Positions 1-12,623 of a stretch of DNA of 64,000 nucleotides are shown in pieces. The translations under genes were made by a program, and so were the position numbers. Source of the DNA: Triplophysa rosa (lineage: Eukaryota; Chordata; Actinopteri; Cypriniformes; Nemacheilidae). A model generated the notes under the pieces. It did not search any database. It was not told where the DNA came from and saw only the letters and a program-made list of their open reading frames with translations. Each line of letters opens with the position of its first letter. Within the stretch, counting starts at the first letter, position 1. Location of the stretch: assembly GCF_024868665.1 (NCBI RefSeq), contig NC_079898.1, positions 23,803,810 through 23,867,809 on the forward strand, read 5' to 3'.

Positions 1-882
1 GACGAGAAACTAATAAAGATAAATCACCACACGAAGACTCACTGAACACTAGACTAATAAACACTAGACGGAGACTAAACTAACACTTACTATAAAAGAT
101 GAATGGCAACAGGAACAGTCAAAAACAGGAAACATCAGAACACAGACGCACAGGTACAAGGACCGTAATCCACATCGAACGTTGTACGCACACCATACAC
201 AATGACCGAACACAGGACAATGAAACATGAGGGCATTAAATAGGAAAGACAAACGAGGGATAATTAACACAGGGCAGGTGTGGGTAATAAAACACTCAGG
301 GAAAGATAACAAGGAAACGAGAGGGGCGGGGTCAATGACGAGACACTGGAGAGAACGTATATTATTGTCAAAAGGACAATAATATGTTTCTCTCAACACA
401 TAACCAAAGGCTTTGTCATGGCTCTGCTACAGGACCAAGAAAAACATGACTAAATGAAGCAGAGCCATGACAACCTTGCACTCCCTTGCATGTTTGCGAA
501 TGAAATATTTTATCTAACTTGATTATTCTTTTAGATTTCAATAAGAATTTAGTTTAAATCCATTCCTAAGAATTCTTCAGATTTTCTTTCAGTGCATAGT
601 GCAAAAAAATCAAATAATTAAAAGCTAAATATAAATGCTTACAAAGCTTGCATACAAAAAGTCTTGTTAAAAATATACTGAAATCCCTCCATTTCAGTTC
701 AGTAAACTCCATTTTCTGTCCTTCTAATTCAGTGTCCTGTGGGCTGAATTAAAAAAGCATCCAGTTCCTAAAACAAGAACAAGTGTGCAGAATGTGTGTC
801 GACCGTTTTATGCGTTGAAACAATGGGTTAAATATACTACTATTGTATACATCAGATGAACTGGCTCTTTTTTTCTCTCTAG
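1..882 (+). other. cdh23: cdh23 intron, end of an upstream intron
   Basis: No coding exon seen. It ends in a pyrimidine-rich tract and AG at 881-882, the acceptor of the first exon here. The short inverted sequences around 355-480 (two copies of a CATGGCTCTG-type motif, in opposite orientation, near 417 and 465) suggest part of a repeat. Confidence 0.6.
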
Positions 883-1071
883 GCTACTGAACTGAATGAT
901 GACCGCTCGCCCTCATCTGCTACAGTCATGACCGCCTTCACCATCCTGCTGATCGATAAGAACGATAATCCTCCCAGATTTAACAGCTCTGAATACCGCG
1001 TCCTCATCCCTGAGCTGGCGCAGGTCGGCTTTGCTCTCCCTCTCTTCATACAGGTTGAAGACAAAGATGAG
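883..1071 (+). CDS. cdh23: cdh23 exon: end of EC3, start of EC4
   Basis: 63 codons, phase 0 at both ends, flanked by tctctctAG and GTgaga. The translation begins ATELNDDRSPSS, has the linker DKNDNPPRF closing EC3, an N-glycosylation sequon NSS, and the segment ELAQVGFALPLFIQ, nearly identical to human CDH23. It ends in DKDE, the start of the DxDxGxN calcium motif finished by the next exon (DKDE-GVN). Human has two extra residues at this join, so the fish protein carries the shorter, canonical motif. Confidence 0.95.
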
Positions 1072-3344
1072 GTGAGATACTGTAAACATAGCACCTCGAA
1101 CCTGAATGTGATTTTATTCTTGACACATCATGATTGTTCAGCTCATAAAACATATTGTCTAGACTTTTCTGATGTCAGTAGCTTCCTGCCAGCCTCACGG
1201 CTTGTATGTGTAGCTGTGGAACGAGAGCGAATCGGTCAGATGTCAAGCTTTCTCACCTGTCAGTCAACATTGTGAAAGTGTTTCAGTCAGCAACGTCTTC
1301 ACATAACTCAACGCTAATTCTTTTAGATCTGTAAGCAGTTTTTGACATTGTCAGTCCGAAACTTTTGATCTCTACGCTGGCTGAGATGGACATACTTTAC
1401 ACTCAGCACATTTATATCGTCGGCTGGCTTCACTTCTTGCACATTCACACTGCCAGACAAGATTTTTGTGTCACTGTTGATAATGTTGTAGTCCAAAAAT
1501 ATATAAAACCTTTATGAATTTAATCCAGCGCTTAGATGTTCATGTGTTTTAAAGCCATTTTTGGTTCCATGGTTCCATGAACAGCCTTCAGCATCCGCAA
1601 AACATCCGTGTTTCACAAAAGTTTCTTTTTAGTAAAGTTCCTTTAAAAACCTTTGACTGAATGCTTCTTTGAGGAACCAAAAATGGTTCTTCTATGGCAT
1701 CCTTGTGAAGAACCTTTTCTCTAGATTTTTTATTTTTAACGGGTTTCCAGTAGTCCAGGTACAGAAAGCGGAGGACATCTCCATCTTCATTCCAGTGCCT
1801 TGTTACAGAAATGTTACAACTTGTAAATATTCAAATCCAGTAAGGAAAACATGTCAAGGTCCACATTGAAGTGATAAAATGTACATGATCATTTTTGCGT
1901 TCATTTGTGTATTTATAAGTATGGTTAGAACACAGCAAAATCACCAGTGTTAAAAAAGGTCAAATGAACACTTTGAGAGTGTGGATTATATATACACTGT
2001 GAGTGTTAATTTGTTATTTTTAACACTGGCGATTTTACTGTGAAGTAAAGGGAAAGGGAAGAAGTGGAAAAAGAACGCGATTGAGGTTCTTCTGCAAGGC
2101 TGTTATCACCGTACAGCTTTACCTCAAACACTTTTACTGCCCTGTCACTTTTGATTGGCATATCAAAATTATATTAGTCTTCCCGCTCTCTCCATCATAT
2201 CCAAGTGCCCTTACTTTACCCTTCACCCTTCAAAGACAGATGAGTGTCATTAAATACTGATCACCATCTAAACAGCCAAAATTGGTGTTTTAATAGTGAA
2301 AGTCATCTAGCACAACTCATTACAATAGATTACAATAGAAAATGAACGTAGGTTTCAGTTGGTGCTTCTAGACAGCAATGTGAATAAATGGAGATTTTTA
2401 TCTTCTCAGATTTTTCTCCTGAGACACTACACTTTTTTGCTGCCTTAAATTTTGTAAATTAGTACAATCAACAATTGTACAATCAAATTGGCTTCACAAG
2501 TCATTTCAGTATACTGTTTTTTACTATGATACATTTCGGTGAGGTGAAATTGTAACTATCTATTTGTAACTATATATTCACTTTGGCTTGCAACAATCAA
2601 CAAAAAAAAAGGGTTTTCCCTTTTCCAGTGTTTTGTACTGTGACTAAAAATCAAATGTTTTTGTTGAATTGTAGACGTTTCCTCTTGCAGAAAAGAAATC
2701 GCTGTATATTTTTGCCACTGTACACTTTAAGCACCAGAGCTTTGGAGACAGCGAGCCATCACGCAGTAGAGATCGCAGACTCTTGATCACAATGAGCCTT
2801 GACTCTGATCCTAATGCAAGAGGAATCTTCCAGCGGCTCTGAGAGTTTAATAAACACCTCAGTCTCGATGTGCATGTGTTTGAAGAGACTAACTGGGTTT
2901 GAATAGGAAGCCTGAGGATAGAAGGTTAAGAGTGCTTTTTTCCTCCTTTTATACTGCGAGACTTATTTTTAGATCAAGATAATAATGCAGATAATATAAC
3001 CGAAGATTTATTTGATTATTTGAGCTTTTCTTGCACGATATACTCAGATTTTTAAAGTTAAATGCAGAAGTAGATGCAGATTGTAAACTGTCCCAACATG
3101 CACTGGTGTATGAATAACTATTAAGTTGATTTGGTTTTTCATGTTCAGCTGCTTGTCCAGTTATTTCCTCGATGTGTTCATGTGAGTGGGTATTATTATG
3201 ATGCATCACTTTGCTGTAATGATATTTCTCGTAGAAAACATGAGATGATGCATGTAATATTGAGCATTTTAAAACCGTGTAAATACACGGAACAGTTTCC
3301 AATGTAATGCGTTTCAATGCATTGGCTTCATAATAAAGTAAATA

Positions 3345-3562
3345 CATCGCTCCTGTCCTTCTGAAACCTCGTATTTCCTGATTTTTCTGCCATTAATCAT
3401 TATTATTAGTCACACTAAATTTGTTTGTCACTGGATATCGAACCAATAAAAGTGTCAAAAAGTGCTTGTCAACACAGTATGCAATCAAATTGAGTGTTTT
3501 TCCATTTCCTGATAAACAGGAATATTTGGACATATACGAGGTTTCAGAAGGACAGCGACAAT
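3345..3562. mobile_element. Short inverted-repeat element (MITE), copy 1
   Basis: About 218 bp with opposed ends: the left end reads TGTCCTTCTGAAACCTCGTAT and the right end is its reverse complement. A diverged second copy lies at 14086-14303 with the same ends and interior (shared CATTAATCATTATTATTAG-like and CCATTTCCTGA segments). No coding capacity. The superfamily cannot be told from the sequence alone. Confidence 0.8.
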
Positions 3563-5928
3563 ATAATAAAAAAAAACATTTAGACAATAACTCGATTCAG
3601 GACTGTTGTCCTCAGTGCATTAAACTGCGCACCTGCCCCACCAATGCATGCGAACACTTTACACATTATTAACGCTCACAAATACTCTAGGATCATGAAT
3701 TTTCCTAGAGTTTTTCAAAGGTTTTCTGCGTGGCTCATCTTCAAACTTTCCTGCTGATGTGTGTGTGACAGGCGGCTTTTATCTCCTCTGTAGTGGTTCA
3801 AGCAAATGGACGGGCAATTACGCTTATAGCCAGTGAGCGCTGACATCCCTGCATATTGGATGGCTCTTTAAATAGCCCCCATCAGCCTCAATGGCTCTCT
3901 AAGCGCTCCAAACAACAACAAGGCGGTTATTTTAACCGCCGATGTAATTCCTCCATCGATCTAGAGCGTCGTCCTCCGTGTCGCTCCGGTGTGGCCGCGC
4001 TCCGAGCCAACGTGACTGAAGGTTTTTTTATCTTTGGTAGTTGTTTTGATTATGGATAGAGATGTGCGCTGGATAGTTTGCCTTTACTGTGTGTTGTATT
4101 GTTGTCACATTGAAGATGACAGGTGCATCTTTTGATTTGAGCGATAATTGGGTAGATTGTGTGATCAGGTCTGTTTTAGTTTAGGTTGGAGATGCATATG
4201 ATATGCACAAAAACACCTTTTTTGTAGATGTAGGTGAAAACAGATATGTTGAAAAGATGCCTTAAAAGTTGACTTAAAGAAACATCTTGAGATCAACAAA
4301 CAGTTTGTGTCACCAAAAGAAATATAATAGAGAAATAATAGGTTTCTTGTACACTTCACTCATACAAACAGAGCGTTGAGTTTTAACAGAGCCGCAGTGT
4401 TTATATTTTACATAAAATGACTGTCTTTGCGAATAAAGCCGGGATAGGGGAATGTATTTTAGCATAAAAAAATGACACACATTACCTTTAAAGCTATAAA
4501 AGCACTTGTCATTAGAGGATCTAAACTGAAGATCATTACGAGATAATGAAGTATTATGTCAGCAATTGCAGTCTGCCTTCATTAGCGCTAAAGTGCAGAT
4601 CAGAATACTCGACTCGTGATGAACGATGCTGTCAGTCACTCCTACAGCAAACGTTTAACTATCAAGAAAAATATTGTTTGTTGTCTCACGATGACATTTG
4701 CATTCGTAGCGTTTACGTTTATGATATTTTGCAGATCGTAAAACAGGGTGATTTAGAAAAGTGCGTTTGGATAAATGAGTCTCGTGATTGTGTTTGTCTT
4801 CAAGGGTTTGACTTTGATGCCGAACTTTAAATCTCGGTTTCTTTCCTCCCATCTGTTTCGCGTGTGTTTATTTGGTCAGCTATCCCACAGCGAGCCCTCC
4901 GGCTCTTCATTCACCTCCTCAATTACAGCGTCCAGCCCGAGGAGCGACGTGATGGAGAGATTTTCATAAACGAGAGAAAGAAAAGAAGTGAATATCACAG
5001 ATTAACCTGGAGTGTTGCTCTGTTTTGTGTAAGCGGCACACTTGGGTTATTGCTCTTTTTTCATGCGTTCAAGCGCGCACTCTTTTATTTTCTTGTTCTT
5101 TCTGCGTGTATGGAAACACCTCCGGTTAAATGTTTATTGAACTCTGAAACTATTTTCTCTGTCCGGATCAATTCCCCACACTGTGGTCACAAATGGCTTC
5201 GTCTGCAAATGGAATGGGCCTGTGTGTGTGACTGTTTGTGTGCTTTATTAAGTATAGTGGATTTTTTGTTATATACAGATATTAGGTCATAAATTGTATA
5301 TTAGATATTCGATATGAAATATAATATTTTAAAAATATTTACAAAAGCACTTTTGAGTATGATTAGTATAAATCCCAACATTTTAGACAGTTTTATCGGA
5401 TGCACGCTCTGGCCTGAAGTTAACTTCCGGTCCGTGTTTGTTTATTATATAACAATTTATTTGAGATTTAATTAATATTCATTTTTTATTGTATATTAAT
5501 TGTATTACATTTAAATAAAACTACTCAACAGTTATTGATTCTACTGGAAGTTAAGTTTGGGGCACATACTGTTTGTTTATGTTGTTGCTGCTGAAAAGTA
5601 TATTAATATATTAAGAAATAAAAATATTAATTCTAAATTTTATAAACAGACATTCTAGCCAAGTTTATTCAAAAAGTTCAAAAGTAAAAGTACAGTAAAA
5701 TCCTAGTTTAATAATAAAGACATTTTTATTGTTTATTTTTAATTGAGCACAGAAAATAATTTTTATTTATTATTTTATTAAATTATTTCAATTTATTTAC
5801 AATTTACATTGTTGCACAAAAGAAAACCTGTTGTAAAAACAGACAATAATATAGAAATTGTAATAATTATAATGAATATAGAAATTGGAAAAGTAACGGG
5901 ATGAATTAAAAAAGAAAGGAAAGAAAAA

Positions 5929-5930
<2 letters not shown>

Positions 5931-5961
<31 letters not shown>
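5931..5961. repeat. (AT)n microsatellite
   Basis: About 13 uninterrupted AT units in an AT-rich intron stretch. Confidence 0.9.
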
Positions 5962-7361
5962 ATTAGTATTTATATACTAGTAAAGCATGCATAGTTATAA
6001 ATAGCAACATTTTTTGTGAATATTTTTGTAATATACATCTCTGTCAACAGCCATGATGTAAAAAAAACTGTTGAATCGGAGTCATAACCAACAACTGATT
6101 CACCGAAAATGAAACAAATGTACCAAATCTAACATCATTTTACCGAATGCACTTTAAATAACAGGTTCTAAAAATTATACGTGGTTTGTAAGTGCAAGTG
6201 TGCAAAAGTGTGTGGCGTAATCGGATAAATCTAAACCCTAAACCCATCATCTCTTTTCTTGTGTGTGAGAGAGAGATTACGCCAAAAAAAAGAAAGGTAG
6301 AAGGAGACAAGAAGAGATGAAGTGATTGTAGGGATAGATAAGTTTGGACTTAGTAGAGATAAGCAGCGAGTAAACACACACAATAATCAATCACACTTTC
6401 TACTCTCCACACTCGACAATATTGCTTTTCTGAGTGTGTTTGTATATGTGCTCATGTCCGTGTGTGTGTCGCTATGTTTGACTCACATCAGTTTAAACTA
6501 CATTCCAGATATTTCTTCTTGACAAAAATTTGTTGTGACAGCTGGCATAACTCTCAGTCAGCAGATCGCTCCATCACCGTAACTTTCAGCTCTCGCACAC
6601 AAACTCTTTTTATTTAATCACAGTGTGTATTTCGTCGAGTATTTGACGATTGTGCTTTCAAAGATAGTGTTGAGTCATGGAAGAGTTTGCGTGCCGCCAG
6701 ATGTGCGTTCATCTCACCGGCCTCCGCTGCTAACAGAAGAGAGATGACAGTAATGAGGCTCTACCGTCATCTCTCTGTGTACCTGTAACAGAGCGTTTGT
6801 GAGACAGACACGATTACTGAGAATTATGTTACTTGTATTATTTGAAATAGACACTTTTATTTGTGTCTATATAATAAAAAAATCTCGGAGAGAAAAAATG
6901 ATGCTTAGAGGTTATGCTTTTATTCTTCATGAGACATGGAGTCCTGTTCCATATTTCATTGAAGTGTCAACATTGATGGATGTTTTTCCTAAATTGATAT
7001 TATACAATAAAAATCTCAAATAAATATTTAAAGTAAATGTGCCTAGCATATATTGTAATAAAATTAACTGAAAACTTTAGTTCAAAAGCTGACGTTTTGA
7101 TTTTAAATTGACGTTAAAAGTATGTTAAATCAAAATTGGCTTGACATGTCACTTATGTTATACTGATTTATAAAATAAAGTTGAAATTGGTTTAACTGGA
7201 TTTTGTAGGTTATACAAATGCAACTTGATTTTTTAAACCAGTTAAATTTAATTTAGGTTTGCAATGACTTGTAATGTGGAAATTAAAGCGGCATCTAGTG
7301 GTGAGATTGTGAATTGCAACCAACAGCTCACTCCATCCCTTCGTTTCGTAGCACTACTATG

Positions 7362-10023
7362 GAGCGAAAATTGTGCCTAAACTTAACAAACAAATCCAGC
7401 GTTTTGCAAACAAACGCAACCTTTTATGGAAAAGAAATAAACTCTGAAACAAACAGAAAGCGTTTTACAAATACATAATGCAATTCGAGAGAAAATGCAA
7501 AGGTGTACCATATAAATGTACTGTGTTTAAGTCTCACCTTTTTATGAGATTCTCTCAGCTTGATTTTCTCACGAATGTTAACGTGCAGATTTTCTCACAA
7601 ATGTGACCATGCAGATTTTCTCACTTATGCAACTTCTCCCAAAACAGCAGATAGTTCAAATGTTTGACTTACATTTATATTACAGTTTTTTTGTGCTGGT
7701 TTATTTTATTGCAAAAATTGCCCAATTAGCTTGAAATAGCCAAAAAAACAGCAGCATTCATTTTAAACCTAAATAGGCATATGGCAACCAAACAATGTAG
7801 ACGACTGACTGAAACAACTGCCACGACGATTTATTTGCTTTTTCATCTTTTATAGCCTAGAAAACTCTCTACTTTAATGCCATAGTGTTTGACATAATGT
7901 TAAATACTTTTTATCTATGAGTTGCTATGGATAAAAGTCAAACATATGTATCAATGCAACTTTCATGCAGAAAAATTACTAAAAACCGAGTCGCATCTCA
8001 GAAAGCGCGCAAAATACTAAAATCTTACAAAAAAATTGACATATAAACCAGGCCCGGTTCCTGCCAGGTGCAGAAGGGTGGACTAGCAGATATCCTGGGT
8101 GGGCATATACCCCAACCACACAGACAGTATAGCTGCAGACAAAATATTTTCCTTTTTTTCTGATAAAAATGTGTTTTGGTAAAATTATCATTTTTGTTTA
8201 TTTCTGTGAACTTCTGACAACATTTCTCCCAAATTTCATATAATTTCTTTTTATTTATTTGGAGAAAATGAAGTGGAGTAAACAGGTCAAAACAACAGAA
8301 AACATGATCTGTATTTTTAAAACAGAAACACCGCAAAAAACAAGTTCATATTTAGTTTTAAGCAACACAAAACTAAAGTTTGTACACTTTAGAAAAAGTA
8401 AAAAAAGAGTTTTATGAAATAACCCAGATTTTTTTAAATTAGTTTATTATCATGCTCTCTGTCACTCTTGAGGTTTGCTTTTGTTGGAATTCAACAAACA
8501 CTGCAGTATATGACACCAATACATGCAGGATTTAAATGATTTATGATGTTATAAATATTACAAACAGGCATTCATTACAGAAGACTGCGAGTTTAAAACA
8601 AAAAATTATTCTTGTTGATTATTGCCTTTTATATAGTAATTGTGCATAAATTATATAGTAATTTCATTGATGTTTTACACATTAAATAAAGCGGTTATGT
8701 AAACTGGACATAAATAGAAGCCTACAAAAGAAAGCGGGCTAAGAACATTCCCCATCACTGAACGATCACTGATTTCTGTTTAATTTCGTTTAACGAATTG
8801 AGTGAATTAATCTTATTACACTGCACAATGAACTTTACATCGTGTCTGCTGTTTTTCATGTGGTATCGTGAGCGCGCATCGTGCCTAAACTAAACTATTT
8901 TGCACATTGTTTCGCTACCACCTGCATCGTGAATTGGGGTGTTTGAGATGGAGAGACACCGATTTATTTCTGAAGCGGCAGCTTCGTAAGATGGAGCTTT
9001 CAGTCATTACTGAAAGTCAATAGGTTAAAATCTAGCCTATTTATTGCAAGCAAATAATAGCTGTTTGTTAACAGCACAAAATAAGACCGCAAAAACGAAT
9101 AAATGAATCTGATTTTACTGCACAATTAATTTTACATGCTTCATTTTACATATGTGCAGTGCGTCTAAAATTCCTGTGCACAGTATTTTGCTTCCACCTG
9201 TAGCATGTAGCATGCCTCTCTGTTACAAACTAAAGCCAGAGCAGTGAAGTGAAGAGTGACGTTGCTTTCAGCCAATAGAAAATACAACAATTTCTGGTGT
9301 TATTTTTTGATTCTCATTGGGTGGGCAAGACAGACGTTTAGGTGGGTTCAGCCCACCCCTGCCCATGTCTAGTGCCGGCCCTGATATAAACACAAAATGA
9401 TGTCAAAATTCCCTTATAAGAAAGTATCCTTGTAAAAGTAGTGTTTTGTGAGCGTAAACATTTGTGAAACAAGTACGAGAGAATGAGATGGGGTGGAAGG
9501 GGTGACAACATTGCAAATGCATCCAGTTTGTTGTACGTTATTTGTATATTAAAACCAATGCATAATTCATTATTTATTATTAAGAACAGCAACTGATTAT
9601 TATTAACAGTTTCAATAAATTTCATGAGACTAACTGAATGAAACTTGATGAATGAAATTAATTCAGTTTCTGGCACTGGCAAGGGTGGCACGCAAGGTAA
9701 TGTTCATGGCTTCTTCCTAAAGAAAGTAGTGTCAAATTCTCAATAGCACCACCTGCTGTTTTGTAAGAGGAAGTTGCACATGCATTTATGAGAAAATCTG
9801 CACGTCACATTTGTGAGAAAATCAAGCTGAGAGAATCTCATAAAAAGGTGAGACTTAAACACAGTACATTTATATGGTACACCTTTGCATTTTCTCTCGA
9901 ATTGCATTATGTATTTGTAAAACGCTTTCTGTTTGTTTCAGAGTTTATTTCTTTTCCATAAAAGGTTGCGTTTGTTTGCAAAACGCTGGATTTGTTTGTT
10001 AAGTTTAGGCACAATTTTCGCTC
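7362..10023. mobile_element. DNA transposon with long (about 270-290 bp) terminal inverted repeats, non-autonomous
   Basis: The left arm, 7362-about 7650, starts GAGCGAAAATTGTGCC and the right arm, about 9753-10023, ends GGCACAATTTTCGCTC. The arms are reverse complements over most of their length (for example TTAAGTTTAGGCAC, ACCTTTGCATTTTCTCTCGA and AGATTTTCTCA). The left arm holds one more copy of a roughly 30-bp internal unit. No transposase reading frame is present. It is itself interrupted by a hAT-like element at 8049-9383. Long arms and a target duplication of about 9-11 bp would suit a Mutator-like element, but this is only a guess. Confidence 0.85.
8049..9383. mobile_element. hAT-like non-autonomous transposon with perfect 8-bp target duplication
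   Basis: Flanked by ATATAAAC at 8041-8048 and again at 9384-9391, a perfect 8-bp duplication. The ends are CAGGCCCGGTTC and, reverse-complemented, CAGGGCCGGCAC, typical hAT ends. GGGTGGGC motifs recur just inside both ends. 1,335 bp, AT-rich interior and no intact transposase. It lies inside the long-arm element, so it is the youngest of three nested insertions. Confidence 0.9.
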
Positions 10024-10622
10024 TATACACTACGGTGGCTGAGCACAGAACAATGATGTCGTCACATGTTTGCTTCTTTGCGGAAGGAGATAATGTATTC
10101 ACGAAACGCGCTCTGTAGAGCAGTTTGTCCGTTTAGGGCTACTGTAGAAACAACATGGCGAATTCCATGTAAGGGGACCCGCGGTGTATGTATGTGTGTA
10201 TATAACTCATTCTAAGGTAATAAAAACATAACGCTTCATTATGGAAGGTCTTTATACACCTCTGAAGACACAGTTATGTATATTATATTGCATTTCTGTC
10301 AATAGATCCTCCAAAAAACTACACACTGCACCTTTAAGTCAGCTTTTGAACTAACGTTTTTAAGTTGAAATAGGTGATTTTTTTTCCTCTGCACCTCTCA
10401 TAATTTCGTCTTAAATGTTATGTCCTGACAAATGTGAGCACATTGTTGAGATATCTGCTGAAATGCTAGGGGTACCATGGTACCATTTTCTCACTTCTAA
10501 ACTCAGGTTAAAAGTCTCCATCTGTGTTGGAGAAGCATTCGGGAGATTTGGGCATATTGGTGACTATTTTGTGTGTGCCGACCTCTTTTTCTTAGTGTGC
10601 TTGATGTGTTTTGTCGCTCCAG

Positions 10623-10772
10623 GGAGTGAACAGCATGTTTCAGGTGGTCCTGACAGGGAATAATTCGGAGCACTTCACCATCTCTCCCACCTCGGTTCAG
10701 GGAAGAGCCGACATCCGCGTGCGTGTGGCCATCCCGCTGGACTATGAAACCATCAGGAGCTACAGTTTTTCT
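10623..10772 (+). CDS. cdh23: cdh23 exon: EC4
   Basis: 50 codons, phase 0 to 0, between gctccAG and GTgagt. It encodes GVNSMFQVVLTGNNSEHFT and continues SPTSVQG, then RVAIPLDYET, the LDYE/LDRE motif of the repeat middle. The near identity with human EC4 is clear. Confidence 0.95.
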
Positions 10773-11670
10773 GTGAGTTCAGCAAACACACACGCAAGCT
10801 CAACAATGCATTCACAAATCTCAAATCCTGCTTGATTATTTCCAATCTAATCTCATATGTGTAGGTATTTAAATGCAAAGTATAGTTTAAGTGTACATAC
10901 GGTTTTCACAGGCCATATGTGGTCAGCAAAGAAATGTGTGTATTTGGTAAACGTGCATGAACATTTCCATTCCGTTTTATTTTCACGTTAGTTCCAGACA
11001 ATAAATAAATGCATCAGTAATATATCAGTGTGTATAAATATTTATAAAAATGATGAATGGCTGCAGGTTAAGCATTTGTATATTTATTAAGATCACATAG
11101 TCATCTCGGCGTAGGATATTTAAGGGACGTGTGTTGAAATGTCCTTGGATTCAGGGAGTCTCTTTATCTTCGCCCAGAGAATTTAATATGAGGCTCACAT
11201 TAAACATTATGAATTTCAGAAATCTTTCTCAAAGCGCAACAGATCTGCACCCATTTTATTTCTTTAATCATTTAGAATAGATGTTCTAGAATAGATATTG
11301 TCATGTCGTGTTTGTATGGTAATTAAAAACAGATTTAGAATGAAATTCTTTAGAAGTACTGTACATGCGGATTGAGCTTTGCTGTTGTGCCGGTGCAGTT
11401 CGTCTGTGTTTTTACACTTGATTTAGTTTAACCGACCCTCCAGCGATGGAGTTACTAGCTGAACTGACAAATGACTGCAATCTAGTACAACAACATTACA
11501 AAACACAAGCGTTTTTCAGACAAAGACAAGCGGTTCCTTCAGTCAGGTGATACCTCAAGCAATAAATAGTGTGTTTCTTCAGCTCGTGCAAACATCTGCT
11601 CTAATGCAAATTGCGGTGTTGACACATCGAGTAGATGTTGTGATGACTGAAGATCTGCTCTCTTCTCCAG
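10773..11670 (+). other. cdh23: cdh23 intron, 0.9 kb
   Basis: Nothing recognised beyond AT-rich intron sequence. It ends with the acceptor tcttctccAG. Confidence 0.6.
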
Positions 11671-11829
11671 CTGTATGCCAACGAGTCTCTTTCTGAGCAT
11701 GTGGGTTTCGCCCGAGTCTTCATCGACCTCATCAACGAGAACGACAACAGGCCCATATTCAGCCAAACGCTTTATAACATCAGTTTACCTGAGAGCACAG
11801 CACCTGGAACATCTCTGCTTCGAATACAG
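11671..11829 (+). CDS. cdh23: cdh23 exon: EC4-EC5 junction
   Basis: 53 codons, phase 0 to 0. It encodes LYANESLSEHVGFARVFIDL and then the linker NENDNRPIF, followed by SQTLYNISLPE that opens EC5. It contains sequons NES and NIS. The donor is GTagac. Confidence 0.95.
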
Positions 11830-12623
11830 GTAGACACACTCGTAACAACTTGTAAAGTTTTATTATCAAACATGCGCCTTTAGAGGCAAAGTCATGATGC
11901 ATAGTTATGTAGGACTGTTTCTCTCTCTTTTGCCGGATCGCCGTCATTTATTTGATTTCGGCGCACGGTCTCCGAGCGTCGAAGGTCATTTTGCGCTAAA
12001 TAAATGGGAGCCACACGCAGATCATAAATTCAGTCCATTATCAGTCCGTCTCTGTCGCTCTCGCACTCGCTCCTCAGGATGGTATGGAAATCAATACTGA
12101 TCGATACACAATCCAACTCTGGAAACATGGAGAAATGCAGGAATACTGTAAGTGTGCGCTGATTCTAATCACACAAACTAATTCAGGGCTTCTGCATTTG
12201 GACAATATTGTATGAAGAGCAGTCCAAGGTCTCCGTGCAACTGCCCAAATGATGGTGCTTGCAAATGTTTAATACTGAAGGTGAGATCAAACGTTATTCA
12301 ACAATGAGAACTAAAAACTTGAGTTTAGAAAAGATAGCTTATGCAGAATCGACTCGTCAAACCTTGACGTGAGAAAGACAAAACATTATAGTTCTTTTGA
12401 AGTGCCTTGAAGCTTTGTTTAATGTGTGGATGTTATTTCCACTGAAACAGGAATGTTATTTCGGACATATTGAGTGGCCCCGCCCCCTTTTATCTCACAA
12501 GCTTAAGTGCAGAATGATGTCATAGAAATCATGAGGCCGTATTGGTGGAAGTGAGAGAATGCTTTGATTTCCTAAGCACAGTTTTTTGTTGCTGTTTTGG
12601 GGCACACTCGTTTGTAGATACCC

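Larger units (their letters stand above)
7282..10337. mobile_element. Old TTAA-ended MITE split by a later transposon insertion
   Basis: The left piece (about 7282-7361) and the right piece (about 10024-10337) are the two halves of the family seen whole at 43760-44157: CATCTAGTGG, GAATTGCAAC, then GAGCAGTTTGTCCGTTTAG, ACATGGCG, GGGGACCCGCGG and the end ACACACTGCACCTTTAA. A 2.66-kb element separates the halves. CACTAC..TGG occurs at both junctions and corresponds to one site in the whole copy, so it is the likely but diverged target duplication. Confidence 0.85.
1072..10622 (+). other. cdh23: cdh23 intron, 9.6 kb, rich in mobile elements
   Basis: No exon found. It holds a short MITE at 3345-3562, an (AT)n run near 5931-5961, a small 11-bp-stem hairpin at 6738-6776, and the nested transposons at 7282-10337, all listed separately. 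The stretch 3775-4030 is more GC-rich and less repeat-like than its surroundings and could be a conserved regulatory element. Translations here (for example 142 residues at 4864-5292) show no family resemblance. Confidence 0.7.

Noticed and set aside
4864..5292. Plus-strand frame of 142 residues in the first large intron
   Set aside because: No domain, no splice context joining the cdh23 phase, and Leu/Phe-rich composition expected by chance.
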